From NCBI RefSeq assembly GCF_003604215.1, contig NZ_QXGS01000009.1:79786-143785 (forward strand): 64,000 bases of DNA. Direction: 5' to 3'. Positions 1 through 8,500 of the stretch are shown here, one piece after another. A program made the position numbers and the translations under genes. The stretch's first letter is position 1. Each line of letters opens with the position of its first letter. Under the pieces are notes generated by a model. That model was not told the origin of the DNA and did no database searches. It worked only from the letters and a program-made list of their open reading frames with translations. This DNA comes from Teichococcus vastitatis (GTDB lineage: Bacteria; Pseudomonadota; Alphaproteobacteria; Acetobacterales; Acetobacteraceae).

Positions 1-693
1 CAGGCCGATGAGGCGGCGCTGCTGCAGGATCGGCTGCAACGATTGCGCGGCGCGCAGCGGGGCCTGGTGCGGATCCGCTGCGGCGCCGGCTTCCTGCCGG
101 ACCTGATGCGCCACGGGCTGGCCGGCTTTTCCGCGGCGCATCCCGGCATCACCTTCCAGGTCGTGCTGGGCACCAGTGATTCCATCCTGAAGGCCGTGGC
201 CGAGGGCGAGGCGGATCTCGGCCTGGCCTATAATCCGCAGGCCCATCCGGAGGTTGACGCCGCGCTGGTGACCCGGCAGCCCCTGGTGGCGCTGCTGCCG
301 GCCGGGCACGCACTGGCCTCGCAGCGCCGCCCGCTGTTGCTGCGCCGGCTGGCTGCCGAGCCGGTTGCGTTGCTGCCGGCTGATCATGGCATCCGGCAGA
401 TGATCAGCCGGGTGGAGGCCGATGGTGGGTTCCGCCTGCTGCCCGTGCTGGAAACCGATTCCTTCGAATTGCAGCGGCGCTTCGTGGCCGCGCGGATGGG
501 CGTGGCGTTTCTGCCGCGCTTCGCCCTCGCACCTGAGGAAGCCGGGGAAATGACGGCGGTGCCGCTGGCCGATCCGCTGCTCGCCGAAGCCGCAGCGCAT
601 CTGGTGGTGCGCGCCGGCCGCCGCCTGCCGGAGGCGGCGGAACGCCTGCGCGACTGGCTGGCGAAGCATCTGGTCTGCTGCCGGCCGGGCTGA
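1..693 (+). CDS. LysR-family transcriptional regulator, 3' part only
   Basis: The reading frame is open from the first base of the window, so the gene begins outside it. The 230 residues seen are the linker and the periplasmic-binding-protein-like effector domain of a LysR regulator: an IRCGAGFLPDLM strand at the domain start, an EGEADLGLAY hinge segment and a VAARMGVAFLPRFAL segment near the end. The N-terminal winged helix that would bind DNA is not in the window. It reads in the same direction as the dehydrogenase operon that starts 100 bp downstream, and could control it, but LysR regulators more often face their target, so the link is only suggestive. The effector is unknown. Confidence 0.85.
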   Translation, partial: QADEAALLQDRLQRLRGAQRGLVRIRCGAGFLPDLMRHGLAGFSAAHPGITFQVVLGTSDSILKAVAEGEADLGLAYNPQAHPEVDAALVTRQPLVALLPAGHALASQRRPLLLRRLAAEPVALLPADHGIRQMISRVEADGGFRLLPVLETDSFELQRRFVAARMGVAFLPRFALAPEEAGEMTAVPLADPLLAEAAAHLVVRAGRRLPEAAERLRDWLAKHLVCCRPG

Positions 694-697
694 TGCC

Positions 698-714
698 GTT
701 GCCGGTGGGGCAAC
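698..714 (+). terminator. Hairpin after the LysR gene
   Basis: GTTGCC-GGTGG-GGCAAC is a perfect 6-bp stem with a 5-nt loop, starting 5 bp after the LysR stop codon. It has no T-run, so it may be a weak terminator or only an RNA stabiliser. Confidence 0.3.
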
Positions 715-793
715 ATCGCGTTCGCAAGACGCTGCTTGTGGCAACGCCGGCAACCACCCACCCTGACGCGATGGCAGCGTCGGGGCAGCAACA

Positions 794-1681
794 GTGACAG
801 GGCAGCAGGTCGGGGTGGTCGGGCTCGGGCAGATGGGCTTCGGCATGGCGGCGACGCTGGCCCGAGCGGGCTTCGCCGTGCAGGGGCACGACATCAACCC
901 GGCCCGCAAGCCGAGTTGTGACGAGGCCGGCATCGCATTTCGCCACGACCTCGGCGCTGTGCTGCGCGAGGCGGAGGTTCTGGTGGTTTCCCTCCCCTAT
1001 GCACGGGACGTGGAAGCGGTGGTCACCGCGCCCGGCGGGTTGCTGGAGCGGCATGACGGGCGGGTGGTGGTGATCGACACGTCGACCTCCGACCCCACCA
1101 CCTCGCGCAGGCTCGCCGTCCTGCTGGCGGGAGCCGGGCACGGCCTGTTGGACGCGCCGGTCAGCGGCGGCCCGTCCGGCGCCGCATCCGGCCGCCTGAC
1201 GGTGATGGCCGGCGGTGCCGCCGAGGATCTGGAGCGGGTCCGGCCGGTGCTGGAGGCGATGGCCGCCAGAATCGTGCATGTCGGCCCTTCCGGCGCCGGC
1301 AACATCGCCAAGCTGGTGAACAACCTGCTGGTGGCAGCGCATCTGATCACCACCGGCGAGGCGATGCGCCTGTCCGAGGCGGCAGGCCTGTCCGCCGCGG
1401 AGGCGATAGAGGTGGTCAATGCCGCGACCGGCCGTAGCGCGGTGAGCGAGGCGATGTACCCGCGCTGGGTGCTGCCCGGCAGCTTCAACAGCGGCTTCTC
1501 GGCCGGGCTGATGCGCAAGGATGTGCGGCTGGCCACCGGATTGATGAGCGAGGTGGGCCTGGACCTGCCGCTGTCGCGCCTGGTGGACCAGCTGTGGCGC
1601 GAGGCCCCCCTTCCCGATCCGGAGGACTTTACCCGCATGGCGGATTACCGGCGCGACCCGCAGAGCAGGGAAACCGAATGA
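794..1681 (+). CDS. NAD-binding beta-hydroxyacid dehydrogenase (3-hydroxyisobutyrate dehydrogenase family)
   Basis: A 295-residue protein of normal family length. It has an N-terminal Rossmann fold with GLGQMG at residues 10-15, the substrate-binding signature DAPVSGG near residue 118, and the catalytic lysine in NIAKLVNN (K173). The all-helical C-terminal domain is complete. Enzymes of this family oxidise 3-hydroxyisobutyrate, tartronate semialdehyde or related beta-hydroxyacids with NAD(P); the sequence does not fix the substrate. The GTG start directly precedes the TGQQVGVVG strand. Its stop overlaps the aldehyde dehydrogenase start (ATGA). Pairing with an aldehyde dehydrogenase recalls valine catabolism (mmsB-mmsA), but that is inference. 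Confidence 0.85.
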   Translation: MTGQQVGVVGLGQMGFGMAATLARAGFAVQGHDINPARKPSCDEAGIAFRHDLGAVLREAEVLVVSLPYARDVEAVVTAPGGLLERHDGRVVVIDTSTSDPTTSRRLAVLLAGAGHGLLDAPVSGGPSGAASGRLTVMAGGAAEDLERVRPVLEAMAARIVHVGPSGAGNIAKLVNNLLVAAHLITTGEAMRLSEAAGLSAAEAIEVVNAATGRSAVSEAMYPRWVLPGSFNSGFSAGLMRKDVRLATGLMSEVGLDLPLSRLVDQLWREAPLPDPEDFTRMADYRRDPQSRETE

Positions 1682-3216
1682 TGCCCGACGCCCTCAGCCC
1701 CGCCGCACCGCGTGTCGCGGAACTGGTCAACCAATTGCTGCCGGGCGGCGCGGTCGGCTCCCTGGTCGGCGGCGCGATCCTGCCGGGCACCGGCGCCCGC
1801 CTGGACCTGGTGAACCCGGCGGATGGCCGGGTGATCCTGGGCTTCGCCGATGCCGGCCGCGGCGTGGTGGATGCGGCCATGGCCGCCGCCGCCCCAGCGC
1901 AGCGCGCCTGGTGGGCGATGACCGCGGCCGCACGCGGCCGTGCGTTGTGGGCCATGGGCCAAGCGGTGCGGGGCCGGGCCGGAGAGCTGGCGGAGTTGGA
2001 GATGCTGTCCGCCGGCAAACCCATCCGCGATACCCGCGGCGAGGTCGCCAAGGTGGCGGAGATGTTCGAATACTACGCCGGCTGGGCCGACAAGCTGCAT
2101 GGCGAGGTGATCCCGGTTCCCACCAGCCACCTGAACTACACCCGGCCCGAGCCCTATGGCACGGTGGTGCAGATCACGCCCTGGAACGCGCCGGTCTTCA
2201 CCGCCGGCTGGCAGATCGCGCCCGCGTTGTGTGCCGGCAATGCGGTGGTGCTGAAACCCTCCGAGCTGACGCCGCTGACCACGCTAGCGCTCGGCGTGCT
2301 GTGCGGCGCCGTAGACGGCGTTCCGCCAGGGCTGGTGAACATCCTGGCGGGCGCCGGCCCCACCACCGGTGCCGCGGCCGTCGCGCATCGCGACACGCGG
2401 CTGGTGGTGTTCGTGGGCTCCGCGGCGGCTGGGTCCCAGATCGCCGCTGCCGCGGCGCGCAACATCGTGCCGTCCATCCTGGAGCTGGGCGGCAAGAGCG
2501 CCAATATCGTTTTCGCCGATGCCGACCTGGACCGCGCCCTCCTCGGGGCGCAGGCGGCGATCTTCGGCGGCGCCGGCCAGAGCTGCGTGGCCGGCTCCCG
2601 CCTGCTGGTGCAGCGCCGCATCCAGGATCGCTTCGTGGCGCGGCTGGCCGAAGCCACCGGTCACATTCCCTTTGGCGCCCCGGCCGATCCGGCCACGCAG
2701 ATCGGCCCCATCCACAACCGACGCCAGTTCAACAAGATCAGCGAGATGGTGGCGGCGGCGGCAGGGCATGGCGCGCGCATCGCCGCCGGCGGCGGCTGCC
2801 CGGCGGCGCTGCGCGGCACCGGCGGGTTCTTCTTCGCGCCCACCATCCTGGACGGCATCGCGCCGGACGCCGCCATCGCGCGGGAGGAGGTGTTCGGCCC
2901 CGTTCTCGCCGTGCTGCCCTTCGACACGGAAGAGGAAGCAGTGGCCCTGGCCAATGACACACCCTACGGCCTGGCCGGGGCAGTGTGGACGGGGGATGTC
3001 GGCCGCGCGCACCGCGTCGCGGCAGCGGTGCGCGCCGGCACCTTCTGGATCAACGGCTACAAGACCATCAACGTGGCCTCGCCTTTCGGCGGCTTCGGGC
3101 GTTCCGGCTTCGGCCGTTCCTCGGGCCGGGATGCGCTGCTCGGCTATACCCAGACCAAGAGCGTGTGGGTCGAAACCGCCGCCGCGCCGCCGGTCGCCTT
3201 CGGCTATGTCGGCTGA
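1678..3216 (+). CDS. Aldehyde dehydrogenase family protein
   Basis: The protein has 512 residues, typical for the ALDH superfamily. The catalytic base E269 sits in LELGGKSAN and the nucleophile C303 in GGAGQSCVAGS, the usual 34-residue spacing. The PWNAPV segment for NAD binding and the C-terminal SPFGGFGRSGFGR loop are also present. It oxidises an aldehyde to an acid with NAD(P). The start is set by the ATGA overlap with the upstream dehydrogenase, and the end overlaps the serine acetyltransferase start by 11 bp, so the three genes are translationally coupled. The C-terminal FGGFGRSG looks like betaine/gamma-aminobutyraldehyde-type ALDHs rather than CoA-acylating MmsA. Confidence 0.9.
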   Translation: MMPDALSPAAPRVAELVNQLLPGGAVGSLVGGAILPGTGARLDLVNPADGRVILGFADAGRGVVDAAMAAAAPAQRAWWAMTAAARGRALWAMGQAVRGRAGELAELEMLSAGKPIRDTRGEVAKVAEMFEYYAGWADKLHGEVIPVPTSHLNYTRPEPYGTVVQITPWNAPVFTAGWQIAPALCAGNAVVLKPSELTPLTTLALGVLCGAVDGVPPGLVNILAGAGPTTGAAAVAHRDTRLVVFVGSAAAGSQIAAAAARNIVPSILELGGKSANIVFADADLDRALLGAQAAIFGGAGQSCVAGSRLLVQRRIQDRFVARLAEATGHIPFGAPADPATQIGPIHNRRQFNKISEMVAAAAGHGARIAAGGGCPAALRGTGGFFFAPTILDGIAPDAAIAREEVFGPVLAVLPFDTEEEAVALANDTPYGLAGAVWTGDVGRAHRVAAAVRAGTFWINGYKTINVASPFGGFGRSGFGRSSGRDALLGYTQTKSVWVETAAAPPVAFGYVG

Positions 3217-3946
3217 GATCTGGCGCCGCCTCGGCGCCGAGGCCCGAACCGCCGAGGCCACGCTGGCGCCGTTTCTGGCCGATACGGCCGGCGCGCCGGA
3301 TGCGGCCGGGGGTCTCGCCGCGCTGCTGGCGCGGCTTTCCCCGTCCCCCTTGTTGGAACCCGGCGCGTTGCGCGACCTGGCGCGCGCGACTTTGCTGCCG
3401 CAGGACGTGGATGCGACGCTGGCCGACCTGCAGGCCATTACCATCCGGAATTTCGAGCCGGGCGGGCTGCTGGGGACCTGGATCGGCGGCCGCGGCTTTC
3501 ACATGCTGCTGGCGCATCGGCTGAACCATCGGCTCTGGCGGCAGGGGCAGCACGCCCTGGCCATGGCCTGCAAGACTGGCGCGGCGATGCTCGGCGCCGA
3601 CATCCATCCGGCGGCCCGGATCGGCCAGCGCATCTTTCTCGACCATGGCATCGGCGTGGTGATCGGCGAAACGGCGGTGATCGAGGATGATGTGAGCCTC
3701 TGGCACGGCGTCACCCTCGGCTCGACCCTGACACGGGGCGGCGAGGACCGGCACCCCAAGGTGCGGCGCGGCGCTGTGCTGGGAGCCGGCGCCACGCTGC
3801 TCGGCAACATCGAGATCGGCGAGGATGCGGTGATCGCCGCCGGCAGTGTGGTGCTGGCGCCGGTGCCGCCGCGCACCACGATGGCCGGCAACCCGGCCAC
3901 GCCCCGCTTGCGCCATCGCCACCCCTATGCGGAGTTCCGCGCATGA
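3206..3946 (+). CDS. cysE: Serine O-acetyltransferase-like hexapeptide acetyltransferase
   Basis: A 246-residue protein made of an N-terminal helical domain (about residues 1-130) and a left-handed beta-helix. It shows DIHPAARIG, FLDHGIGVVIGETA with the catalytic His, the LWHGVTLGST turn, GEDRHPK and the C-terminal MAGNPA turn, all typical of CysE. It would acetylate L-serine to O-acetylserine for cysteine synthesis. The ATG at 3206 lies inside the end of the ALDH gene and gives the normal N-terminus; the open frame goes further upstream but only as a shadow of that gene. CysE in an ALDH/hydroxyacid-dehydrogenase operon is unusual, and no cysteine synthase lies nearby. Confidence 0.85.
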   Translation: MSAEIWRRLGAEARTAEATLAPFLADTAGAPDAAGGLAALLARLSPSPLLEPGALRDLARATLLPQDVDATLADLQAITIRNFEPGGLLGTWIGGRGFHMLLAHRLNHRLWRQGQHALAMACKTGAAMLGADIHPAARIGQRIFLDHGIGVVIGETAVIEDDVSLWHGVTLGSTLTRGGEDRHPKVRRGAVLGAGATLLGNIEIGEDAVIAAGSVVLAPVPPRTTMAGNPATPRLRHRHPYAEFRA

Positions 3947-4857
3947 CGGCACCCGACTCCTCCGCTGCCGGCCGCCACCTGCCCGGCATCGATCATCCGC
4001 TGATCCTGGTGCGGGACATCGACGCGGCGCGCGGCTTCTATGCGCGGCTCGGCTTCACCGTGACGCCGGTGGGGCGGCATCCCTGGGGCACCAGCACCAG
4101 CCTCGCCGTGCTGAGCCGCTCGGCGCTGGAACTGATGTCCATCTATGATGAGCACCTGATCGACGGCTACGCCGCCGGAGATTTCCGCTTCGGCCGCCAC
4201 ATGCGCGACGCGCTGGCCGAGCGGGAGGGCATTTCCCTGGTGGCGCTGCACAGCCAGGACGCAGCCGGCGACCGCGCCATCATGGAAGCCCGTGGCGCCG
4301 TGTTCCAGGGCGGCATCGAGTTCCGCCGCAAGGTCCGTCCGCCGGGCGGCAAATGGGACGAGGCGGTGGTCTCGCTGCAGGTCAGCTGCGACCCAGCGCT
4401 GCCTCGCGTGTCGCATTTCCTGGCGCAGCAGCACAAGCCGCAGCTGCTCTGGGTGCCGGAATGGATGCAGCACGCCAACGGTGCCACGCACGTGGCCGCC
4501 GTGCATTACCGGGCGCGGGAGCCGGAGCCCGTGCTGCACCGCCTCGCCAGCCTGTTCGGCCGCGACCGGATCACCACGGCGCCGGGCGGCTGGCAGGTGG
4601 CGACCGGCCAAGGCGTGTTCGGCGTGATCCGCGCCGGCGAGGAGGACGCTGTTATCGGTGCCGGGCCCCTGCCCCGGATGGGCCGGGATGAGGCCGCGGC
4701 CATCGCCATCGACGTCGCCGTGTCCGATCTGCCAGCGGCCGGAAGGCTGCTGGCGACGGCCGGCATCGCCGCTTCGGAGATGGGCGGCAGCCTCGCCATC
4801 GATGACGTCGCGTCCTGCGGCAACGTGCTGCTGCGGTTCGTTCCGGGAGCGCGCTGA
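3943..4857 (+). CDS. VOC-superfamily (glyoxalase-like) protein
   Basis: A 304-residue protein starting at an ATGA overlap with cysE. The N-terminal half begins with IDHPLILVRDIDAARGFYARLGFTV, the first beta-alpha-beta module of the vicinal oxygen chelate fold, as in glyoxalase_3-type proteins. A second related module follows after about residue 170 (ANGATHVAAVHYRA). Members are dioxygenases, lyases or binding proteins; the sequence does not settle which. It is the last gene of the overlapping operon and probably handles the same substrate route as the dehydrogenases. A likely metal ligand His lies in IDHP, and others cannot be assigned with confidence. Confidence 0.75.
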   Translation: MTAPDSSAAGRHLPGIDHPLILVRDIDAARGFYARLGFTVTPVGRHPWGTSTSLAVLSRSALELMSIYDEHLIDGYAAGDFRFGRHMRDALAEREGISLVALHSQDAAGDRAIMEARGAVFQGGIEFRRKVRPPGGKWDEAVVSLQVSCDPALPRVSHFLAQQHKPQLLWVPEWMQHANGATHVAAVHYRAREPEPVLHRLASLFGRDRITTAPGGWQVATGQGVFGVIRAGEEDAVIGAGPLPRMGRDEAAAIAIDVAVSDLPAAGRLLATAGIAASEMGGSLAIDDVASCGNVLLRFVPGAR

Positions 4858-4944
4858 GCCAGGAAAACCGCCTCACGCCGGTTGCGCGCGGGAGCCAATG
4901 GGCGGAAACCGGCCCTGTTGCCGCGCCCAACGGAGAGCTCACCC

Positions 4945-6564
4945 GTGCTGGACCCCCACCGCCGCAGTTACCGACCGCTGATCATGGGGCACCGTGCCGC
5001 GGTTGCGAGCAATCATCCGGCAGCCACCGAAGCGGGGCTGGCGATGCTGCGGGCCGGCGGCCATGCCGCGGATGCCGCCGCGGCCATCGCCCTGGCGCTG
5101 GGGGTGGCCGAGCCCTTCATGTCCGGCCTGGGCGGCGATGGCTTCTACCATGTGTGGGATGCCGGGACGGGGCGCGGACACGTCCATAACGGGTCCGGCA
5201 CAGCGCCAGCCGGCGCCACGTCCGGGCGCTACCCGGACGGCATGCCGGGCGTCGGACCCGGCGCCATCGCCACACCGGGCAGCCTGGCGGGAATCGCCTC
5301 GATGCACGCGGCGCATGGTGTTCTGCCCTGGGCCGAACTGTGCCGCCCCGCCATCGAGCTGGCGCAGCAGGGCGTGCCGGTCGGCCACACCTATCGCCGC
5401 TTCGCGCGGCTGATGCGCGCCCGGCTGCTCGCCGATCCTCGCAGCAGCGCGGCCTTTCTGCGCGACGGCGAGGTGCCGGCGCTGGGTGAATTGCTGATGC
5501 AGCCAGCCCTGGCCGAGACCCTGGCCACCATCGCCGAGGACGGCGCGGAAAGCTTTTATCGCGGCCCGCTGGCCCGGCGCCTTGCCGCCGGGCTGGACGA
5601 GGCGGGGGCCTTGGTGACGCAGGCCGATCTCGGCGCTTTCGAGGCCGAGGTGCAGGCGCCGATCCGCATCAGCTACCGCGGCTTCGACATCTGCCAGACG
5701 CCGCCCAACTCCACCGGCTTCGTGCTGCTGCAGGAGTTGAAGATCGTGGAGCATTTCGACCTCGCCACCCTGGGCGAAGGATCGGCGGCGCTGCTGCACC
5801 TGCTGGTGGAAGCCAAAAAGCGCGCCTTCCTGGACCGCGAGCGCCATGCCACCGATCCGCGCTTCGCCCCGGTGCCGCTGGAGCGGTTGCTGTCCGACGC
5901 CCATGCGGCCGAACTCGCCGCCGGCATCGACCAGCAGCGTGCCGCCGCGATTCCACTGAACATCCCGGCGCCGAATGATGGCAACACCACCTATTTCTGC
6001 GCGATCGACGCGGCCGGCAACGCAGTGTCGGCGATCCAGAGCCTGAACAGCCCGTTCGGCAGCGGCGTCACCGCCGGCGATACCGGCGTGCTGATGAACA
6101 ACCGCATGACCTGCTGGCATCTCGATCCCGCGCATTCCAACGCGCTGCGGCCGGGCAAGCGCGTGCGCCACACCATGAATGCCCCGATGATCCTGAAGAA
6201 TGGTCGGCCCTGGGCGCTGCTCGGCACGCCCGGCGCCGACAACCAGGTGCAGATCAACCTGCAAACGGTGGTCAGCCTGATCGATCTGGGCCTTGATCCG
6301 CAACAGATCGCCGAGGCACCGCGCTGGAGCAGCAGCCAGCCCGGCCAGGACGCCAACTGGCCGCATGCCGGCGACGACGCGCTCACCCTGGAGCAAGGCT
6401 TTCCGGCGGAAACGCTGGATAACCTGCGGGCGCGCGGCCACCAACTCAAAATCGTGCCGCCGCTGGAAGGGCCGTGCAGCGTTGCCTGCATCCGGGTTCT
6501 CGACAATGGCGTGCGCATGGCGGGGAGCGACCCGCGCCGTGATGGCTGGGCAGGAGCATTCTGA
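4945..6564 (+). CDS. Gamma-glutamyltransferase family protein (Ntn hydrolase)
   Basis: A 539-residue gamma-glutamyltranspeptidase-like protein. The large-subunit start HRAAVASNHPAATEAG, the GGHAADAAAA helix and the GLGGDGF segment are conserved. The autoprocessing site is NTTYF, where T348 is the expected nucleophile that begins the small subunit. The family cleaves gamma-glutamyl bonds, for example in glutathione. No signal peptide is seen, so it may be cytoplasmic, unlike the classical periplasmic Ggt. I chose the GTG at 4945 because GGAGAG lies just upstream; a longer frame begins at 4882. It is followed after 3 bp by an M20 peptidase, suggesting a shared peptide or gamma-glutamyl amide catabolic role. 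Confidence 0.88.
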   Translation: MLDPHRRSYRPLIMGHRAAVASNHPAATEAGLAMLRAGGHAADAAAAIALALGVAEPFMSGLGGDGFYHVWDAGTGRGHVHNGSGTAPAGATSGRYPDGMPGVGPGAIATPGSLAGIASMHAAHGVLPWAELCRPAIELAQQGVPVGHTYRRFARLMRARLLADPRSSAAFLRDGEVPALGELLMQPALAETLATIAEDGAESFYRGPLARRLAAGLDEAGALVTQADLGAFEAEVQAPIRISYRGFDICQTPPNSTGFVLLQELKIVEHFDLATLGEGSAALLHLLVEAKKRAFLDRERHATDPRFAPVPLERLLSDAHAAELAAGIDQQRAAAIPLNIPAPNDGNTTYFCAIDAAGNAVSAIQSLNSPFGSGVTAGDTGVLMNNRMTCWHLDPAHSNALRPGKRVRHTMNAPMILKNGRPWALLGTPGADNQVQINLQTVVSLIDLGLDPQQIAEAPRWSSSQPGQDANWPHAGDDALTLEQGFPAETLDNLRARGHQLKIVPPLEGPCSVACIRVLDNGVRMAGSDPRRDGWAGAF

Positions 6565-6567
6565 AGC

Positions 6568-7971
6568 ATGAACAACACCGCAACGCGCGACACCGCGATC
6601 GCCGCCGCCGTCGGCCTGATGGAGGATGGCCGCTTCCGGGCCCTGATGGAGCGCCGCGTCGCCTTCCGTACCGAAAGCCAAGTGCCGGAACAACTGCCGG
6701 AGCTGCATCGCTACCTCGACGAGGAGATCATTCCCAGCGTCGCAGCGATGGGTTTCGCCTCGCAGGTCTTCGACAATCCCGTGGCCGGCAAGGGTCCTTT
6801 CCTGATCGCGCGCCGGATCGAGGACCCAGCGCGCCCGACCGTGCTGATTTACGGACATGGCGACGTCACGCGCGGACAGGACGCGGAATGGCGTGAAGGC
6901 TTGGCGCCGTTCTGCGTCACCGCCGAGGGTGACCGCTGGTACGGGCGCGGCACCGCCGACAACAAGGGCCAGCACAGCATCAACCTCGCCGCGCTGGAGC
7001 AGGTGATGCAGGCACGCGGCGGCCGGCTCGGCTTCAATGTTGTCCTGCTGCTGGAAATGGGCGAGGAAACCGGCTCGCCCGGCTTGTCCGAGATCTGCGT
7101 CGCTCAGCGGGAGCTGTTGAAGGCGGATGTGCTGATCGCCTCGGACGGACCCCGCCTGTCCGCGGACCGGCCGACGCTGTTTCTCGGCTCCCGCGGCGCC
7201 TTCAACGTCGAGTTGAGGTTGGATGCGCGGGAACGGGGCTATCATTCCGGCAATTGGGGTGGCGTGATCGTCAATCCCGCAACCGTGCTGGCCAATGCCA
7301 TCGCCTCCATGACGGATGCGCGGGGCCGCCTGCTGGTGGACGGGCTGCGCCCGCCCGCCATCCCGAACTCCGTGCGGGCGGCGCTGGCAGGGATCACACT
7401 GGGCGGAGGCCCGACCGATCCCGCCATCGACGCGAATTGGGGCGAGCCCGGCCTCACCCCCGCCGAACGGCTCTTTGCGTGGAACACGCTGGAAGTGCTG
7501 GCCTTCAAGGCCGGCAATGCGGACGCACCGGTAAACGCCGTGCCGCCCCGCGCCGTGGCCGTGATGCAGCTGCGTTTCGTGGTGGGCACCGATGCGGCGC
7601 AGATCCTGCCGGCGCTGCGCGCGCATCTCGATGCCCACGGCTTCGGCGATGTGGAGCTCGTCTCGATGCGCCACGAGGTGTCGCCCGCGACACGGCTGGA
7701 CCCCGACTCGCCCTGGGTCCGTTGGGCCGCAGGCTCCATGCAGCGGACGTCCGGCTCGCCCCCGGCGATCCTGCCGAACATTGGCGGCACGCTGCCGAAC
7801 CACGTCTTCGCCGACCTGCTGGCGCTACCCACGCTGTGGGTACCCCATTCCTATGCGGCCTGCGCACAACACGCGCCGGACGAGCACATGCTGGTGCCCC
7901 TGACCCGCGAGGCGTTGGCCCTGATGGCCGGGCTGTTCTGGGATCTCGGCGATCATCAAGTAAATATGTAA
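6568..7971 (+). CDS. M20-family metallopeptidase / amidohydrolase
   Basis: A 467-residue M20 (ArgE/DapE/carboxypeptidase) protein. Zinc-ligand motifs are in order: IYGHGDVT (His plus Asp), WYGRGTADNKGQ (bridging Asp) and EMGEETGSPG (catalytic and metal Glu pair), with a late SYAACAQH histidine segment. The dimerisation domain lies between about residues 205 and 360. Such enzymes hydrolyse dipeptides, N-acyl or N-carbamoyl amino acids. It starts 3 bp after the gamma-glutamyltransferase and is very likely co-transcribed. The substrate cannot be fixed. Confidence 0.88.
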   Translation: MNNTATRDTAIAAAVGLMEDGRFRALMERRVAFRTESQVPEQLPELHRYLDEEIIPSVAAMGFASQVFDNPVAGKGPFLIARRIEDPARPTVLIYGHGDVTRGQDAEWREGLAPFCVTAEGDRWYGRGTADNKGQHSINLAALEQVMQARGGRLGFNVVLLLEMGEETGSPGLSEICVAQRELLKADVLIASDGPRLSADRPTLFLGSRGAFNVELRLDARERGYHSGNWGGVIVNPATVLANAIASMTDARGRLLVDGLRPPAIPNSVRAALAGITLGGGPTDPAIDANWGEPGLTPAERLFAWNTLEVLAFKAGNADAPVNAVPPRAVAVMQLRFVVGTDAAQILPALRAHLDAHGFGDVELVSMRHEVSPATRLDPDSPWVRWAAGSMQRTSGSPPAILPNIGGTLPNHVFADLLALPTLWVPHSYAACAQHAPDEHMLVPLTREALALMAGLFWDLGDHQVNM

Positions 7972-8047
7972 TAAGATCCGCGTCTCATTTTGACACATCG
8001 TCAAGCGTTGCCGGGGCCTTGCTTCTCCGAAATGACGTCTTAGCGAG

Positions 8048-8124
8048 ATCGCGCGTTGCGCGATTGCTTCCGGCCGGTACGGTTTGTGCCAGATACTTGC
8101 CGTGCAGTTGCACAATCGCGCGAT
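8048..8124. promoter_or_regulatory. Two palindromes upstream of the sulfur-carrier operon
   Basis: The 255-bp gap before the sulfur-carrier gene holds ATCGCGC-GTT-GCGCGAT (8048-8064, 7-bp perfect arms) and ATCGCGCGAT (8115-8124, perfect 10-bp palindrome). They share the ATCGCGC half-site and are about 63 bp centre to centre, about six DNA turns. They could be operator sites for the operon starting at 8227. A TTGACA at 7990 has no convincing -10 partner. No gene is seen in the gap. Confidence 0.3.
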
Positions 8125-8226
8125 CTGCTTCAGCCGGTGAGTGTTGTCTCTTTCTGCTGAGACAGACTGGGTTATGTTCTAGCCGTCCGCGAGCGCGGTC
8201 TTGTTTTCCAGCGGAGGGTGTACCCC

Positions 8227-8496
8227 ATGCCTGTTGTTGTTGTTCCGAGTTCCCTGCGTCGCTACACGGAACAGCAGGCGAGGGTCACCGTTCCCGGAGA
8301 CACGGTGTCCGACATCCTCACCAATCTCACCGGCACCGCCCCGGAAATGCGCAGCCACCTCTTCGCATCCGACAAGCTGCGCCATTTCGTGGTGATCTCC
8401 AAGAATGGCCAGGATATCAGGCTGTTGCAGGGGCTCGACACACCCGTTGTCGCCAGCGACGAGATCCGGATCCTGGCGAGCATCGCAGGAGGCTGA
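8227..8496 (+). CDS. MoaD/ThiS-like sulfur-carrier protein
   Basis: An 89-residue beta-grasp protein ending in the diagnostic Gly-Gly (IAGG). That C-terminus is adenylated and thiocarboxylated by an E1-like enzyme, and the E1 gene follows 4 bp later. The body PGDTVSDIL...DEIRIL matches MoaD/ThiS proteins. The ATG at 8227 is preferred over a GTG at 8218 because GGAGG (8213-8217) sits 9 bp before it. The sulfur acceptor is unknown. No moaE, thiG, or JAMM peptidase gene lies next to it, so it need not be in molybdopterin or thiamine synthesis. Confidence 0.82.
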   Translation: MPVVVVPSSLRRYTEQQARVTVPGDTVSDILTNLTGTAPEMRSHLFASDKLRHFVVISKNGQDIRLLQGLDTPVVASDEIRILASIAGG

Positions 8497-8500
8497 AGTC

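Noticed and set aside
4939-7803. A 954-codon open frame antisense to gamma-glutamyltransferase and the M20 gene.
   Set aside because: Same codon-bias artefact; the sense proteins have full catalytic motifs.
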